Shown here: piece after piece, positions 46,309-57,330 of the stretch
Layout of the letters: each line of letters opens with the position of its first letter
Position numbering within the stretch: position 1 is the stretch's first letter
Assembly (NCBI RefSeq): GCF_042100115.1
Contig: NC_091278.1
Location: 868,001 to 932,000, forward strand
Direction of reading: 5' to 3'
Source of the DNA: Alternaria dauci
Taxonomy: Eukaryota > Ascomycota > Dothideomycetes > Pleosporales > Pleosporaceae
DNA: 64,000 nt
The notes under the pieces: model-generated
What the model was told of the DNA's origin: nothing
The model's input: the letters and a program-made list of their open reading frames with translations, nothing else
Databases searched by the model: none
Made by a program: the position numbers and the translations under genes

Positions 46309-47623
46309 GAAGGACGATGCTCCTAGAAGAGAAACGTGGTATGGCACTGTGTGTAAGCAGCTCCTCTACGTACACAGGCATCATATGAAGATATCCAGAT
46401 GCTGATAATGTGATTAGAGTCAATATGCTTCAATACTTAGGCCAAAATTTGATGCAATACGTATGTGTGTACGTGATTCCATGTCACAGATAGGACCAGA
46501 AGCTGGTAACTGTGAATTCGAAGTGTGCAAGTTCTCAGACTTCACATTCTCACCAAGAGGAAAAACCGCATACATGCCTGCCAGCGTCAGGGAAGCCCTT
46601 TGGCAAGTTTTGATTGAACGTTAGCAAAGACCTCAAATTGCAGTTCAAAAGACCACCTGATGTCTCTCCACCACTCGATACATACGTCACGCTTACGAAC
46701 AACTGCGCCACGTCAACCCTTACGCCGCACTGTCGCCTACCCCTGCAGCCAGCTCATTGCACCGGACTGACATCCGAGAGATTTTTATTCTTCATAGTCA
46801 TCTCTTCCATCCTACGACCTGTAGCTCTTGCATGCAGATAGGGCTGCATACTGTTACACGTGGCGCCAAAATCCCCGGTCGCATACCTGGTCCCACGCCA
46901 ACCTTCCATAACCTGCTTCTACAGCCATGCATGGAAGCAGGTAAGTGACTCTCCTTCTGCCTGCGGCCTGAATCGTAACGGCACGGGTATAACGAGGTCT
47001 TCGCTTGCCATGTAAGGAGAATACGAAACTTGGCAACGTCCACGAAGTGGGTTAGCAAGTCTACCACGTCGCGAATCCTACTCACGCCCCACCCGCGCAT
47101 AGAGGACTGGGCAGGATCTGGGCGGCTATCTCACCAATAGGACATTGTAAGCTGCAGACATGGCAGTATGGGAGTGAAGGGTAAGCGAATCTTGATGTGT
47201 GGTGGGTGAGATCCCTTACTCGGCGTCGGCGATATGTGGCGTGGTCGATGTGATACCAAGTTGCCGGGTCCTTTGAAGGATCAAGATGCCGTATCGGCAT
47301 ACCTCACAATTGTCGGTTAACCGAACAAGATATGCATTGTTGGCTGAAAGCGAAGTGCACGGTGTCCAGGGAGGGATTCGCGGTCAATCGCTAAATCTTC
47401 TTATAAGGATACATGGCCAAAAAGCTGCACGTGCACGATCTGGACTGGAAGTTCGGTTATCGAGTACGGAACGAGGCCAATAAGAAAGTATACCTTCCTT
47501 CCTTCCCTATCAAGACTGATATAAGTTCAACGAAACACTTCGAAACCAGATACTCGGTACTCTGCAACTTCGCACGACTTACTCCCTCTAGCGATTCATC
47601 GATGCAACAGCTCATCGCATGAT
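46309..47623. other. Intergenic, no gene seen
   Basis: Promoter side of the RapZ-like gene and 3' flank of the CinA-like gene. No supported coding frame. Confidence 0.5.
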
Positions 47624-48213
47624 TCACAATTTGCCCTCACTACCCCCACGGAGAACATCGCGTAGCAACTTCAATCCTTCTACAGCAAAAGCCACCATAT
47701 TGCCTTCGCGCTCACTGCTCCCCGTTTCCACCTCCTTTGTCACTGTCTCGCCTGCTTCCCGTGCCACAGCAAGCGCCACATAACCAGGTGTCCTGTTCTT
47801 AGTTGTGCCGCCCGTCGGTCCAGCCGTTCCGCTCTCGCTAACAGTATATGTGCTACCCAGTGTCTTACGAGTGTGCTCGGCAAGGCCGGAGACGATGGTG
47901 GGGGTTGGGCCGCTGTAGGACTTGATCGTGTCCTGTGTCCAGCCGCAATAGGCGATGCGGGATTCAAGCGTGTAGAGAGTAAGGCCTCCGCGGTAATAGC
48001 TCGATGCACCAGGGAAGGAAAGGAGTGCCGCGGAAATCAGACCGCCTGCTGCCTTTGTGAGTACGCATCAGTAGGAAGACCTAGGTTTCGTAGAGCAGAG
48101 AGTGACTTTACTGTTTCGGCTACGGAGACTGTTTCTTTGCGCTCTTTGAGTAGAGTGGCTACTTCTTGGACGATTTGTCGTAGCTCTTCGGGTGGGAAGA
48201 CTGGAGGTGACAT
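47624..48213 (-). CDS. CinA C-terminal-type nicotinamide-nucleotide amidohydrolase
   Basis: Exons 48213-48112 and 48052-47624 with a 59-base intron, 176 residues, the size of a stand-alone CinA C-terminal domain. Visible features: an N-terminal helix EELRQIVQEVATLLKERK, then SVAET joined by splicing to AAGGLISAALLSFPGAS, YYRGGLTLYTLESR, SESGTAGPTGGTTKNRTPGYVALAV, and a closing helix EREGNMVAFAVEGLKLL. Bacterial members deamidate nicotinamide mononucleotide to nicotinate mononucleotide; the fold and the Ser/Thr/Gly-rich site are kept, though the common AESCTGG is VAETAAGG here. It likely has a cytosolic NAD-salvage or nucleotide-clean-up role (inference). The P450 stop lies 263 bases upstream on the same strand; co-regulation is possible but not shown. 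Confidence 0.88.
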
Positions 48214-48476
48214 TGTGATGTGTGCCGAATTGGTGATACAGGTTCACTTTTGCATATGTGAGGACGAAAACATGGATCAATGTATGAATTGTCCTTACAA
48301 ATGCAGTGCGTTGGTAGTCGTAGCGGAGTTATGTCGGATGTAGCGGCTCTTAGTTGGGGGGGTAGCTTTGGGGTACGTAGTGACGTATGCGGGGTAGCTA
48401 TCACGACAGACACCTGCAACCCTACATTCATCCCCTATGTACATGCAGAGTTCAATGCAATATATACAGTTTCCAT

Positions 48477-50498
48477 CTAATCGAAGGCGAACCTTTCCTC
48501 TCCCCTCTTCATCAGCCTGATCGGTATCGATACGCCCCTCAACTGCAGCGTGACAATGCTTGCCACCTTGTTCTTCATGAAGTCCTTGGCTCTATCCTCA
48601 GCCTTTCGGTATAGCTCCCTCCTCTCCTTACCTCCTTTTGGCATTTTCTCCACCTCTTCGTCACTAGCAAAGTCATCTACTGCAAGCTCAACGCTATACT
48701 GCGAGAAGATTGAAGCCAGCACGGCAAGAATCTCAACTTGAGCGAAACGTCGGCCAATGCATGATCGAAAGCCATCGCTGAAGGGGATGTATGAACCCTT
48801 GACAGGCTTGAAGAGTTGAGCTGAAGTGTCTTCTCCTGATGGCCCACGTAACTCTTCGTCATCGTAATTAATGTCGACAAAGTCATTGTCAGACTTTGTG
48901 TTTTTGAGCCAGCGTTCAGGTCGAAACTGGTCTACGTCCGGTATCCCGCCCGTGTTCAATTCGTCAGATGGTGCTGGCCAGTATTTAGGATTGCGATGGA
49001 TAGCCGCACTAAGGAAGATGTGTGTATCCCCAGGTATCGTATACTGTTGACCTCCAACATTCAATGGTTGGGGCCGACCCGGCGCAGTGGATTTGGGGAT
49101 GTTGACAATGGGTTGTAGGAGCCGTAATGTCTCGTTCATGACAGCCGCCGCCATGCCACCGAAAAGGGGTTGGAAGTGCTCTTCAAACTTCCATTCGTCC
49201 ATCGGCTTTCCTCCAAATATCTTGTCAATGTCGTCCTGTAGCCGCTTCTGCGACGCCCAGTTCATGGCGAGGAATATCATGGAGAAATGCAGTGTGTTGG
49301 CTGTTGTTTCGTGACCAGCCAGCATCACTACAAAAGCATTGCCCAGCAAATCGCTCTTAGTGATTGTCGAGCCCTCCTTCTTGGTAATGCCGCTTCCTCG
49401 GATCAGAGCATCGAAAAGGTCCATGCCCTCCTTTGTGTCATCGCCGGATTCGACCTGGGTCTTCTTCTTCTCATAAATCTCGTTCATGTACTTTCCCCAT
49501 TCGCCTACAGCCTCGCCAACTTTGCGATGGACTTTGACTGGTGATCGTGCTGTCCGATGACGTTAGAAAATGGTCTCAATTCAACACAGTCAGGAGATGA
49601 TAGGGAGGTGACTTACGAAGCCACTTGATAGGTATAATCTGGGTCCACATGATATTGTGGAGTAGTTCGCTGAGAGCTTCCCTGTAGTTCATGGTGTGAC
49701 CTGGAGGTGCTTCGGATCCCACGAAGATCGAATCTTCTCCGCCCTTCTTAGGTTTTGGTTTCTTACCCTCTTCATGTGGCCATACTACTCGTACGTCGAA
49801 ACCTGCGCCACTGATAACATAGAGAGCAAAGTTCATTGCCGCGACAGAAGGGTCAGCCACGGTCAAGTTTCCTTTTCCATCAGGCCCAGCCCACAGACTG
49901 AGCATCGACGTTGCGTGATGGAGAGTTTCGTTGAACACGAGTTCATTGTTCTTATCACCGAAGCTGGGTGCGACAAGTTTACGGTGTCCACGCCAATCCG
50001 ACCCTTCGGTTGACACGAGATTCTTGCCGTAAATATCCAATGACCCGTACATCTCAAGAGGCTTGGGAAAATCATTGCGGCGGTTGGTAATCTGGCCCAC
50101 AGCCTCCGCGTCGGCCACGTAGACGGTATTTCTGGTGGGAGAAGCGACAATGAACACGTCCATTCCCATTTTTCGGAAAGGCTCATGACCGCTCATGTAA
50201 CCCCATTCCGGGTGCAGAAGGCTACAGGATCGAGTTAACATCTCAGTTGTGGTCAGGTCGGATACACTTACTCCATCCACATGCCTCTCAACGGCGTCGG
50301 CACAAACCTCTGCAGCAATGGCGTCCATAACTTGAATGTTGACAGCCAGAAGATGCTGAACATGTGCCATGGCACTACAACTACAGGCAACCCCGAGCTT
50401 TTTGCTAGTGCAACATTTCGCTGTAGGCTACGATATCTCCAGGTTATCTGATAGATGGCGAAGCTTGCAATGACGCTAAAAATGAGGGTAGCGATCAT
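48477..50498 (-). CDS. Cytochrome P450 monooxygenase, microsomal type
   Basis: Exons 50498-50272, 50221-49617 and 49537-48477, 630 residues. The N-terminus MIATLIFSVIASFAIYQI is a membrane anchor for the ER. Signature motifs: I-helix AGHETTAN near 350, K-helix ETLRL, PERW loop (DQFRPERWL) and the haem-binding FSDGFRSCIGRRFAQVE with the axial Cys near 538. Splices join RGMWM to DLLHPEWGY and IKWL to LKVHRKVGEAVGEWG, both in frame. The length exceeds the usual 500-550 because of a charged insert before the last barrel strand (FASDEEVEKMPKGGKERREL) and another between PERW and the haem loop. Needs an NADPH-P450 reductase partner, not in this window. The substrate cannot be told; no polyketide or peptide synthase genes are nearby, so a secondary-metabolite cluster is not indicated. 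Confidence 0.95.
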
Positions 50499-53400
50499 GG
50501 TGTTCCTCCTGGCAGGATTCCAGGCTAAGGGTGGAGTCTACTGGTACAAGAGACTGTGATCCACGCGATCTTGCGCTATCAAAGGCACTGTCGAGAGGAT
50601 GTTGGACGTGTCTGGAGGTGGTGGTGTGCATTCGCCTTCCTGCACGCGAATGAAGTTGTGACGTATACATGTGTGATTGAACTTGTCTCACTGGCGTCTC
50701 AGCCCCTCGGCTACGAAAGATCGCTAACAGATGCATCTCGCGTATTATGTACGGGTGCAGTATGCAAGATCTGGTGATAGATCGCGTTACACAAACGAAG
50801 TCACAGGCTGATGGCTCTACCTACCAACTCGTTCTCTGGTGTGGCGGTACAATGTAAGATGGACGTGGGTAAGCAGTCATGGTCCGAGATAGGCTTGGCG
50901 GAATCGCGCCTGTCTACCTAGGTACATGTTTCCTTGCATGTACCAGTTGCGTGACAGTTGCGCTTTACACGCATCTACAAAACTCAAACAAGAAGCTGAT
51001 CTGGCCGTGTCACCTGGCAACGGCGACATGCTAAAAGCTGTGTTCCTCGGTTGCAAAATTCTGCATTTGGTACGACACGGCAGGACATGGCTCCGAGGAT
51101 CAAATTCAAGGCAATACCCGCGCGCACCACCTGGTGGACAGCGACCAGACAAAAGTTCATCTACATCGTCACTCGCGACGTCACAGCACACCTTTCGTCA
51201 TTATTAACTTCTACGTGCGTCAGCACGAACACTTTCGATGTGCAGACGACAAGGCAAATGCGTTCCAAGGATGTGCGGCTCACGCTTCACCGTGTCGCGC
51301 CGCTTTGCCGAGTCTCCAGCCCCTTCTGCATGGTTTTATGCCAGATGCAGCAAGCGGCTACTACATCACTTGCCGTCTGGAGCTTAAAATTTCTAGACAT
51401 GTTGCTGCTCCGATCGATGGCAAGCGTTGAGATGCCGTGTCGCAAAATGAAGCGACTACACCGACTCGACGGCAACTTGACGACACGAGTTTGACTCGTC
51501 GCTGCGCCATCTTTGGGTGGAGAGTAATCCAAGGGACTCCCCGTTTTTCCACTGGACGCCTCATGCGATCCACGTGGTAAAGCGACAGCCGCCAGGATGT
51601 GGACAGCCAGGGTAATCCCACGAGGCTCGCAGGCCGGCTTTGCTTAGACAATCTCGGTTGTGGGGAGTCGTCTATCGGACAGGTCCTCTCACGCATCAGT
51701 CATCTAGTCTGAAGCAGACCGCAACTTGCCATAGCGTCGGTGAGGGACAGGGCCGGGCAGAGTCGGCTCGTCATCTGACAATTTGGCTCGATGGCCATCT
51801 CTGCGAAGAGCTTAGCATCAAAGGCACTGCTGTTTTGGATTGATGTCGCCGGGCAGCTGACCGTTTATTTGCGGAAGGCCCTTCACGACCGGATTACGTA
51901 CGTATGGCGGCGTTTGCAAGGGTGTTCAGGGCACTGCGGCGTGCACAGTACCAATTCACTCCGAGTGCACACGACGGAGGGGTCCTACTACTCCAAGTGG
52001 GCTTACCAATGTTCCTAATGCCATGACGGCGGTCGCGCGGTGCAGCGCGCTAGTTTGTAGGGCAGGCCTTAGACATAATACAATTATTGTCACTTGCAAA
52101 AGACCGGCGCCTCTCCGGCCTCTGCCAGTGAACAGCAGCCGCGATTTCCCTAGCAAACGAGGCGGACAAAAGGGTAGTGCAGCAGTACACACTACTTGGC
52201 CATGTGCCACCAAGCTGCCTATAGGAGTCTCGCCAGGATCTGCAGCCCGGAAACGCAACGCTGATCTTTGGGCAGCAGAGTTGTGAGGGACAGGTCCTAC
52301 TCGCAAAGACTCGGCGCATGAATCGTCACAGCACAAAGGATGGGACCGAGTGCTCGAGGCAAGCAGACAGTACCAGAGGTCAGCCGCGGCGTTGCAAGAT
52401 ATTGCCTGCACGCCACAAGCAGCGCATCACTTCTATCAACCTTCTCGAATACCTCGGTGCCGCTGTAAAGTGGAGGCTGGCCGACTAGGGATCGTGACTA
52501 GTCGGCCTCTGAGCTCGGATCAGCTTCCTGAATCTTCAGGGCCAGCAATTGGGCAGAAATTATCCGACTATAGCTGCTGCTGACGGGCGGGCCTGCTCCA
52601 AGATGCACGGGGGGTTGTCGACGATGACTGTTGCATAGCGGAGGACCGCGCACGGCGGCACGAAACAACGAGCTCCGTGACTGACACACGACGGGCGCTG
52701 GAATTGCAGCAGCCATGTGTGCTTGGAGATGGACGTACTGTGTAGACGCAGACGTGATGCCGTCGGCTGGAGACGGCGCCCAAGTAGTAGTCGTAGGCAA
52801 TGGATGCGCGGTCGCGTCGGGCGGGAGCAACGTTTGCTGTCTGCAACGGCATCATCCTATGGCACATGGCGGGCACTGGCAGCTCGCGCTGTTTGATACA
52901 ACGGTGCCATGTCGTCCTTGTCGATGGCCACACAGCGCGGCTGGTGGCCCCGCCGAAACCCTGGTCTTGCAGGCTGGGTGCTAGGTCAATGGCACAAGCG
53001 ACCTGTGTGCTGCACATCCTTCACTTTTGCGCTAATACGCCGCTTCTGCAATCCTCGTCCATCTCTCTCCAAGCATCGGTATCATGTTCTCCCCCCCCCC
53101 CCCCGACATGGCCCATGATTGCACACCATAGTGCCTAGCCGTAGCCCTCACCACCACTACCTACCCCTACTAATCCCATACTACCACCTTCCTCGTCCAC
53201 CTCCACCTCCGCCCGCGTGCCTGAGCCAGCGCTGTGCCGTCTTCCGTCGTTCCCCCCCCCGTCGCATCTCGCTCTGAGCTGTTCCTTTTTGCGACTGATT
53301 TAGTTTCGCGCCTCTGTGATTGCGCCCTGGCCCCTTCGTTCGCACGGCCCGGTCTTAATAGCGCCACTTTTCGCCGACCAAGCCAGCAAACGTCGACAGC

Positions 53401-53804
53401 ATAGACGGTCCGCGACTCATTCATCTGGGCCTTACCTGCTTCGGATAGTTGTCTCCGGCTCCATGGTAAGAGAGTCTTGCCCAAGGCTAGGTCCTTTCTT
53501 CGCGCACGCGGCATAGGAAAGCTCCCGTCCTGCATCCCACTCTGGCCTCCGAGCACTTGCCCTCCGACGCTTTCCAAACTCTTCCCCTCTTCCAGGCGAT
53601 GACGCGGGTTGGGCTGTCATCTGCTAATCATCTTTGACCTGCCATTCGCTGACTCTGGCGAATTGGTCTTTTCCTGACCCTGCGACTGCCGAGGCCGCCT
53701 CTCTCCACCAACCTGCCCACCCCCCGCGACCTTCCTGGCTTTTGCCGTTTGGTGGTCCTGGGACCATCCGTTTTGCCCAGTAGTCGTCTGTCATACATAG
53801 CCGC
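50499..53804. other. Long intergenic region / leader of the large regulator
   Basis: About 3.3 kb between divergent genes. No domain or spliced gene could be supported. The last 700 bases are strongly pyrimidine-rich, including a run of about 15 C at 53090-53104, and look like the long promoter and leader typical of fungal regulatory genes. Confidence 0.5.
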
Positions 53805-53837
53805 ATGGCCATAGCGGATTCCGTCTGGCATATCTAA
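53805..53837 (+). promoter_or_regulatory. Upstream ORF of the large Zn2Cys6 regulator
   Basis: ATG to TAA, encoding MAIADSVWHI. The stop ends two bases before the main ATG at 53840. If it lies in the transcript, ribosomes must skip it or reinitiate almost at once, so it could tune translation of the regulator. Confidence 0.6.
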
Positions 53838-53839
53838 GG

Positions 53840-56800
53840 ATGGCTGATCCTGACGCGCCCGGCCAGGCTAAGAGAGCTCGTTTGGGCTCCGGCAATCTTG
53901 ATCACCCGCAGTATAACGGCCACGGATTTCCACACCCTCCTCCACCGCCTCATACCCAACCCACTCGACCTCCGTCTCATCCCTCTTTGGTCCAGGCGTC
54001 TCCGCCCTACGCTGCCCACGGCTTACCGGTTCCGTCTAACCAGTATCCCCCTCACGTCCCAGGCTATCCCGGACCGCTTCCTTCACCGTCCCTTCCACCA
54101 TCTGATATTCGTGCCCTTGCGGACCCACGGAACATACCTTCACCTCGTCAGCATCCCAATGGCGTTACTGGAGCATCACCTGTGACGATCTCCCAGGACC
54201 GCATCTCCAGCTACCGTCCCCCACTCACACCTCAGGCGACCACTGCACCAGCAGAGCCACAGCATTCCCGGCCCACCAGTATCAGTGTCGACGTGAAGCC
54301 TCCAACTCAGACTCCCATGGAGCATGGCGGCCACCACCAGCCGTGGGCAATCAACCACGAGCACCGCCCCAATGGCAGCATACCGAATGGATACAACCAC
54401 GCCATCAGTCCCGGCGCACACCCCAATGGAACTCCATATCATCCCCAGCAGCAGCCGCCACCGCCACCAGCAGCCCAGCAGTACGCCCCTCCTGTCACTC
54501 CCTACGCGCAGACGCCGTACATGAACGACTATGGCACTGCACAGCAGATACGACGAAAGCAGGTGCGCGCCACCCAGGCCTGCAACCACTGCCGCTCGCG
54601 AAAGCAGAAGTGTGACGAAGCTCGACCGTGCCAGTTCTGCAGAGAGAACAGCTTCGACTGCCAGTACAAGGATGTTCCGCCACCCAAGTGCGTTGCCCGT
54701 TCCCTCATTTTGGTTCATCGCTGACTCCTCCCCCCCTTCAGGCAAGACAGAAGTATGATGCAACTTCAGGAAAGTGTCAACAGCATCTCCGACGTTCTGT
54801 CGCAGTTTGTGGACCAGTTCAACGGCTGGAAGTCGAGTGTTGAGAGCAGGCTTCCACCATCACGGAACCACGAGATGATGTCGAACCACGCGTCGCCTGA
54901 AGCCTCTTTCTCCGCACCTCCGCGAGAGCACGGCACATCCAGATGGCCTACTCCCATACAGGGAAGAGGGCACATGGGTCGAGTCAACAGCAACCTGAAA
55001 ATGGAGTCACCTATTGCCCCTCACTCGAACATGATGTCGCCTTTGGGTGCGCAAGCATCGGCTTCCATCAAGCAAGAATCGCAGTATGCGCCCCCTCAAC
55101 AGCCGGCCACCCCGGCTGAGAGTGTGAGGACCGATCGCAGCCATGCCACTGAGACTAGTCCCAAAGAACAAACGGGCCTGCAGGGTGATCACACAACACC
55201 AGCGCACAAATTGCTGGACGAGTGGCAGCAAATGAGCATCTTTTATGCAGGTATTCCCTATCTCAAAAGGCTACAGGACAACGGCCGTGAAGTCTCAGAC
55301 TACCCGATGCAGCTTGAGCAAGACCGCGGACTGCTGCGCGTCTGGGGTGTTGGTGAGGGCCAAGACCTGAACGACGGAGCGCAAGGCCCTGGAAGCCCAG
55401 AGAGCAGCAACGATTCAGAAGCCCCTTCACCAGCACCTGGCAAAGAAGGCCTATGGGGTTATCCATTTTCCGAAGTGCCCGTCGGAACGACGACACCGGG
55501 TAGCACCCCTCGAGAATACTTCCTGCCCAAGCCGCGGCAGGAGAATGGGCTTGGCGCAGACGGTCGGCCCGACTTTCGACGCCATGTCATGTTCGAGTTA
55601 CTCCGGTCGTACATGGAGACCATGCACATTTTTCATCCTTTCATGAACGAGAACAGGCTAAGACGCATGTTCAATGACTTCAGTGATCAATACAGCCCCG
55701 ACGCGAAGCCGCTAAACGCCCACTCGCCTGCTCCTGTTCACGGAGTAAAGCGAAAGCGGTCAGAGAGCAACCTTGAGGGACTCCCTTCTGGTCGGGGTGA
55801 GATTGAACGATCATTGCGCAATGCGATTGTACTGCTCGTTCTTGCTTTGGGTAAAGTCTGCATGCACACCGACCCCTTGCCTGCGCCACAGAATGATCGA
55901 CATCCGTATGTTCACAGCGAATGGGGCTACATTCGGAATTCTCCTCATCCTAACGGCAGTTTCAACAGTGTCCACAGCGAGACTTCGGACGATCACCGCC
56001 CGAAGAACATCGACCTACTACCTGGCATGGCTTACTATGCCTACGCCACCGATATCCTTGGAAACCAACAGGGAGGTAATACTGTTGCGCATGCGCAGGC
56101 TATGCTGCTGGCCGCGCTATTCCTCAGTCAGTATGCACGAGTACTGGAAAGTTGGAGCTGGATTAACAACGCCTGCCGAATTGCCCTGGTCCTCATCAAA
56201 GCTGATTACACCAAGCTACTCCGTGTGAACAGCGACAGAAGACACACCTGGAGTTCCAAGGAGCGTTACAGACTCAACCTCGTCATGTGTGTCTACTGGA
56301 CAGCCCTGCAGCTGGAATCCGATATTCTCGCAGAGATGAGCACTCTGCCGCCTTCTGGCATCTCTGCGCATCAAAGCGAGATTATGTACCCTGAAGGCGT
56401 CAACGAAAACTGGTCTCAGGATCAGGACAGCAACTTTGTGCAACAGGATGTCGAAGTACGTGCAGGGCCAAGACAAGACCTGATGATGAAACTGTACTCC
56501 ACACAGACTTTCTTGCGAGTTGTCCTCAACGTTGCGCATAATGCTCTGTACGGTCACAGTGGTCGTATGAGCTTCGACCCTACAAGCTTCAAGGAGGTTG
56601 CTCACCACGCGCTCACTCACAAGGAGATTCTTGAGGGCTGGAGGAAGCTGCTCACACCGGAACTGGCATGGTCGGATGACGAGTACCCCTCGACAGATCT
56701 CAACATTGCTCGTGTACGCGCCAAATACTATGGCGGTCTATACATGATGTTGCGACCCTACCTCAAGCTTGCGAGCCATACGCTGGAGTTTCCACCCCCG

Positions 56801-57330
56801 CCTCCTGGAACAACTGGCGCAACGCAGCACAACTCGCCATCACCCTACGGAAACGCGGCGTCCAACAGGAACGTCCAAATGGTTGACCTGAGCGAAGACC
56901 AGCACAAGATTATCAAGATCGCCTGCCAATGTATCAACGCCGCTATCCGGAGTACCATCGCCTTCGATCGTGTAGGCGAAGAGCCTGGTAGCCAATACCA
57001 ATACTTCCAGCCTACGCGCAAGAAGAGGCTTATTGTAACTAACATTTTTGGTACACTTCACGCGTAAGTCGATACTACCCATGGTCAAACTTGGCACCGC
57101 CTGCTAACACTCAGTGTAGACAATTCGGCAACATGCTCGTCCTAGCCTCGGTGTACAAATCCAAATTATACCCCCTCCTACCAAGCGACACCTGGCTCAC
57201 CAAGGCTAATCTCGCCGCCCTTTTCAAACGTACTATTGCTGTCATCAGCGACGTAGCGCAAAACTCGCCAATTCTGCGTATGGATCTCGAGATCCTCAAA
57301 AACGTCCAGAGGCAGCAGGGTCTCGAATGA
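53840..57330 (+). CDS. Large Zn2Cys6 transcription factor with Fungal_trans domain
   Basis: Exons 53840-54687, 54742-57063 and 57120-57330, 1126 residues. The N-terminal 240 residues are Pro/His/Gln-rich. A complete zinc cluster follows at about 243-272: ACNHCRSRKQKCDEARPCQ and FCRENSFDC (C-X2-C-X6-C-X5-C-X2-C-X6-C). The first intron falls right after it and joins DVPPPK to QDRSMMQLQESVNSISDVL, a likely dimerisation helix. The fungal transcription factor domain (PF04082 type) covers about 555-1060 (HVMFELLRSYMETMHIFHPF, then WSWINNACRIALVL). The last splice joins NIFGTLHA to QFGNMLVLASVY. It is a nuclear regulator; its targets are not evident and I do not equate it with XlnR, whose zinc cluster differs. 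Neighbour to a P450 gene, transcribed divergently, 3.3 kb away. Confidence 0.94.

Noticed and set aside
53840..57330. Assignment of the large regulator as XlnR
   Set aside because: The zinc cluster (ACNHCRSRKQKCDEARPCQF) does not match the XlnR cluster I know, so only the family is named.
48477..57330. Secondary-metabolite cluster around the P450 and the large regulator
   Set aside because: No backbone synthase, transporter or other tailoring enzyme lies near; two such genes are not enough.
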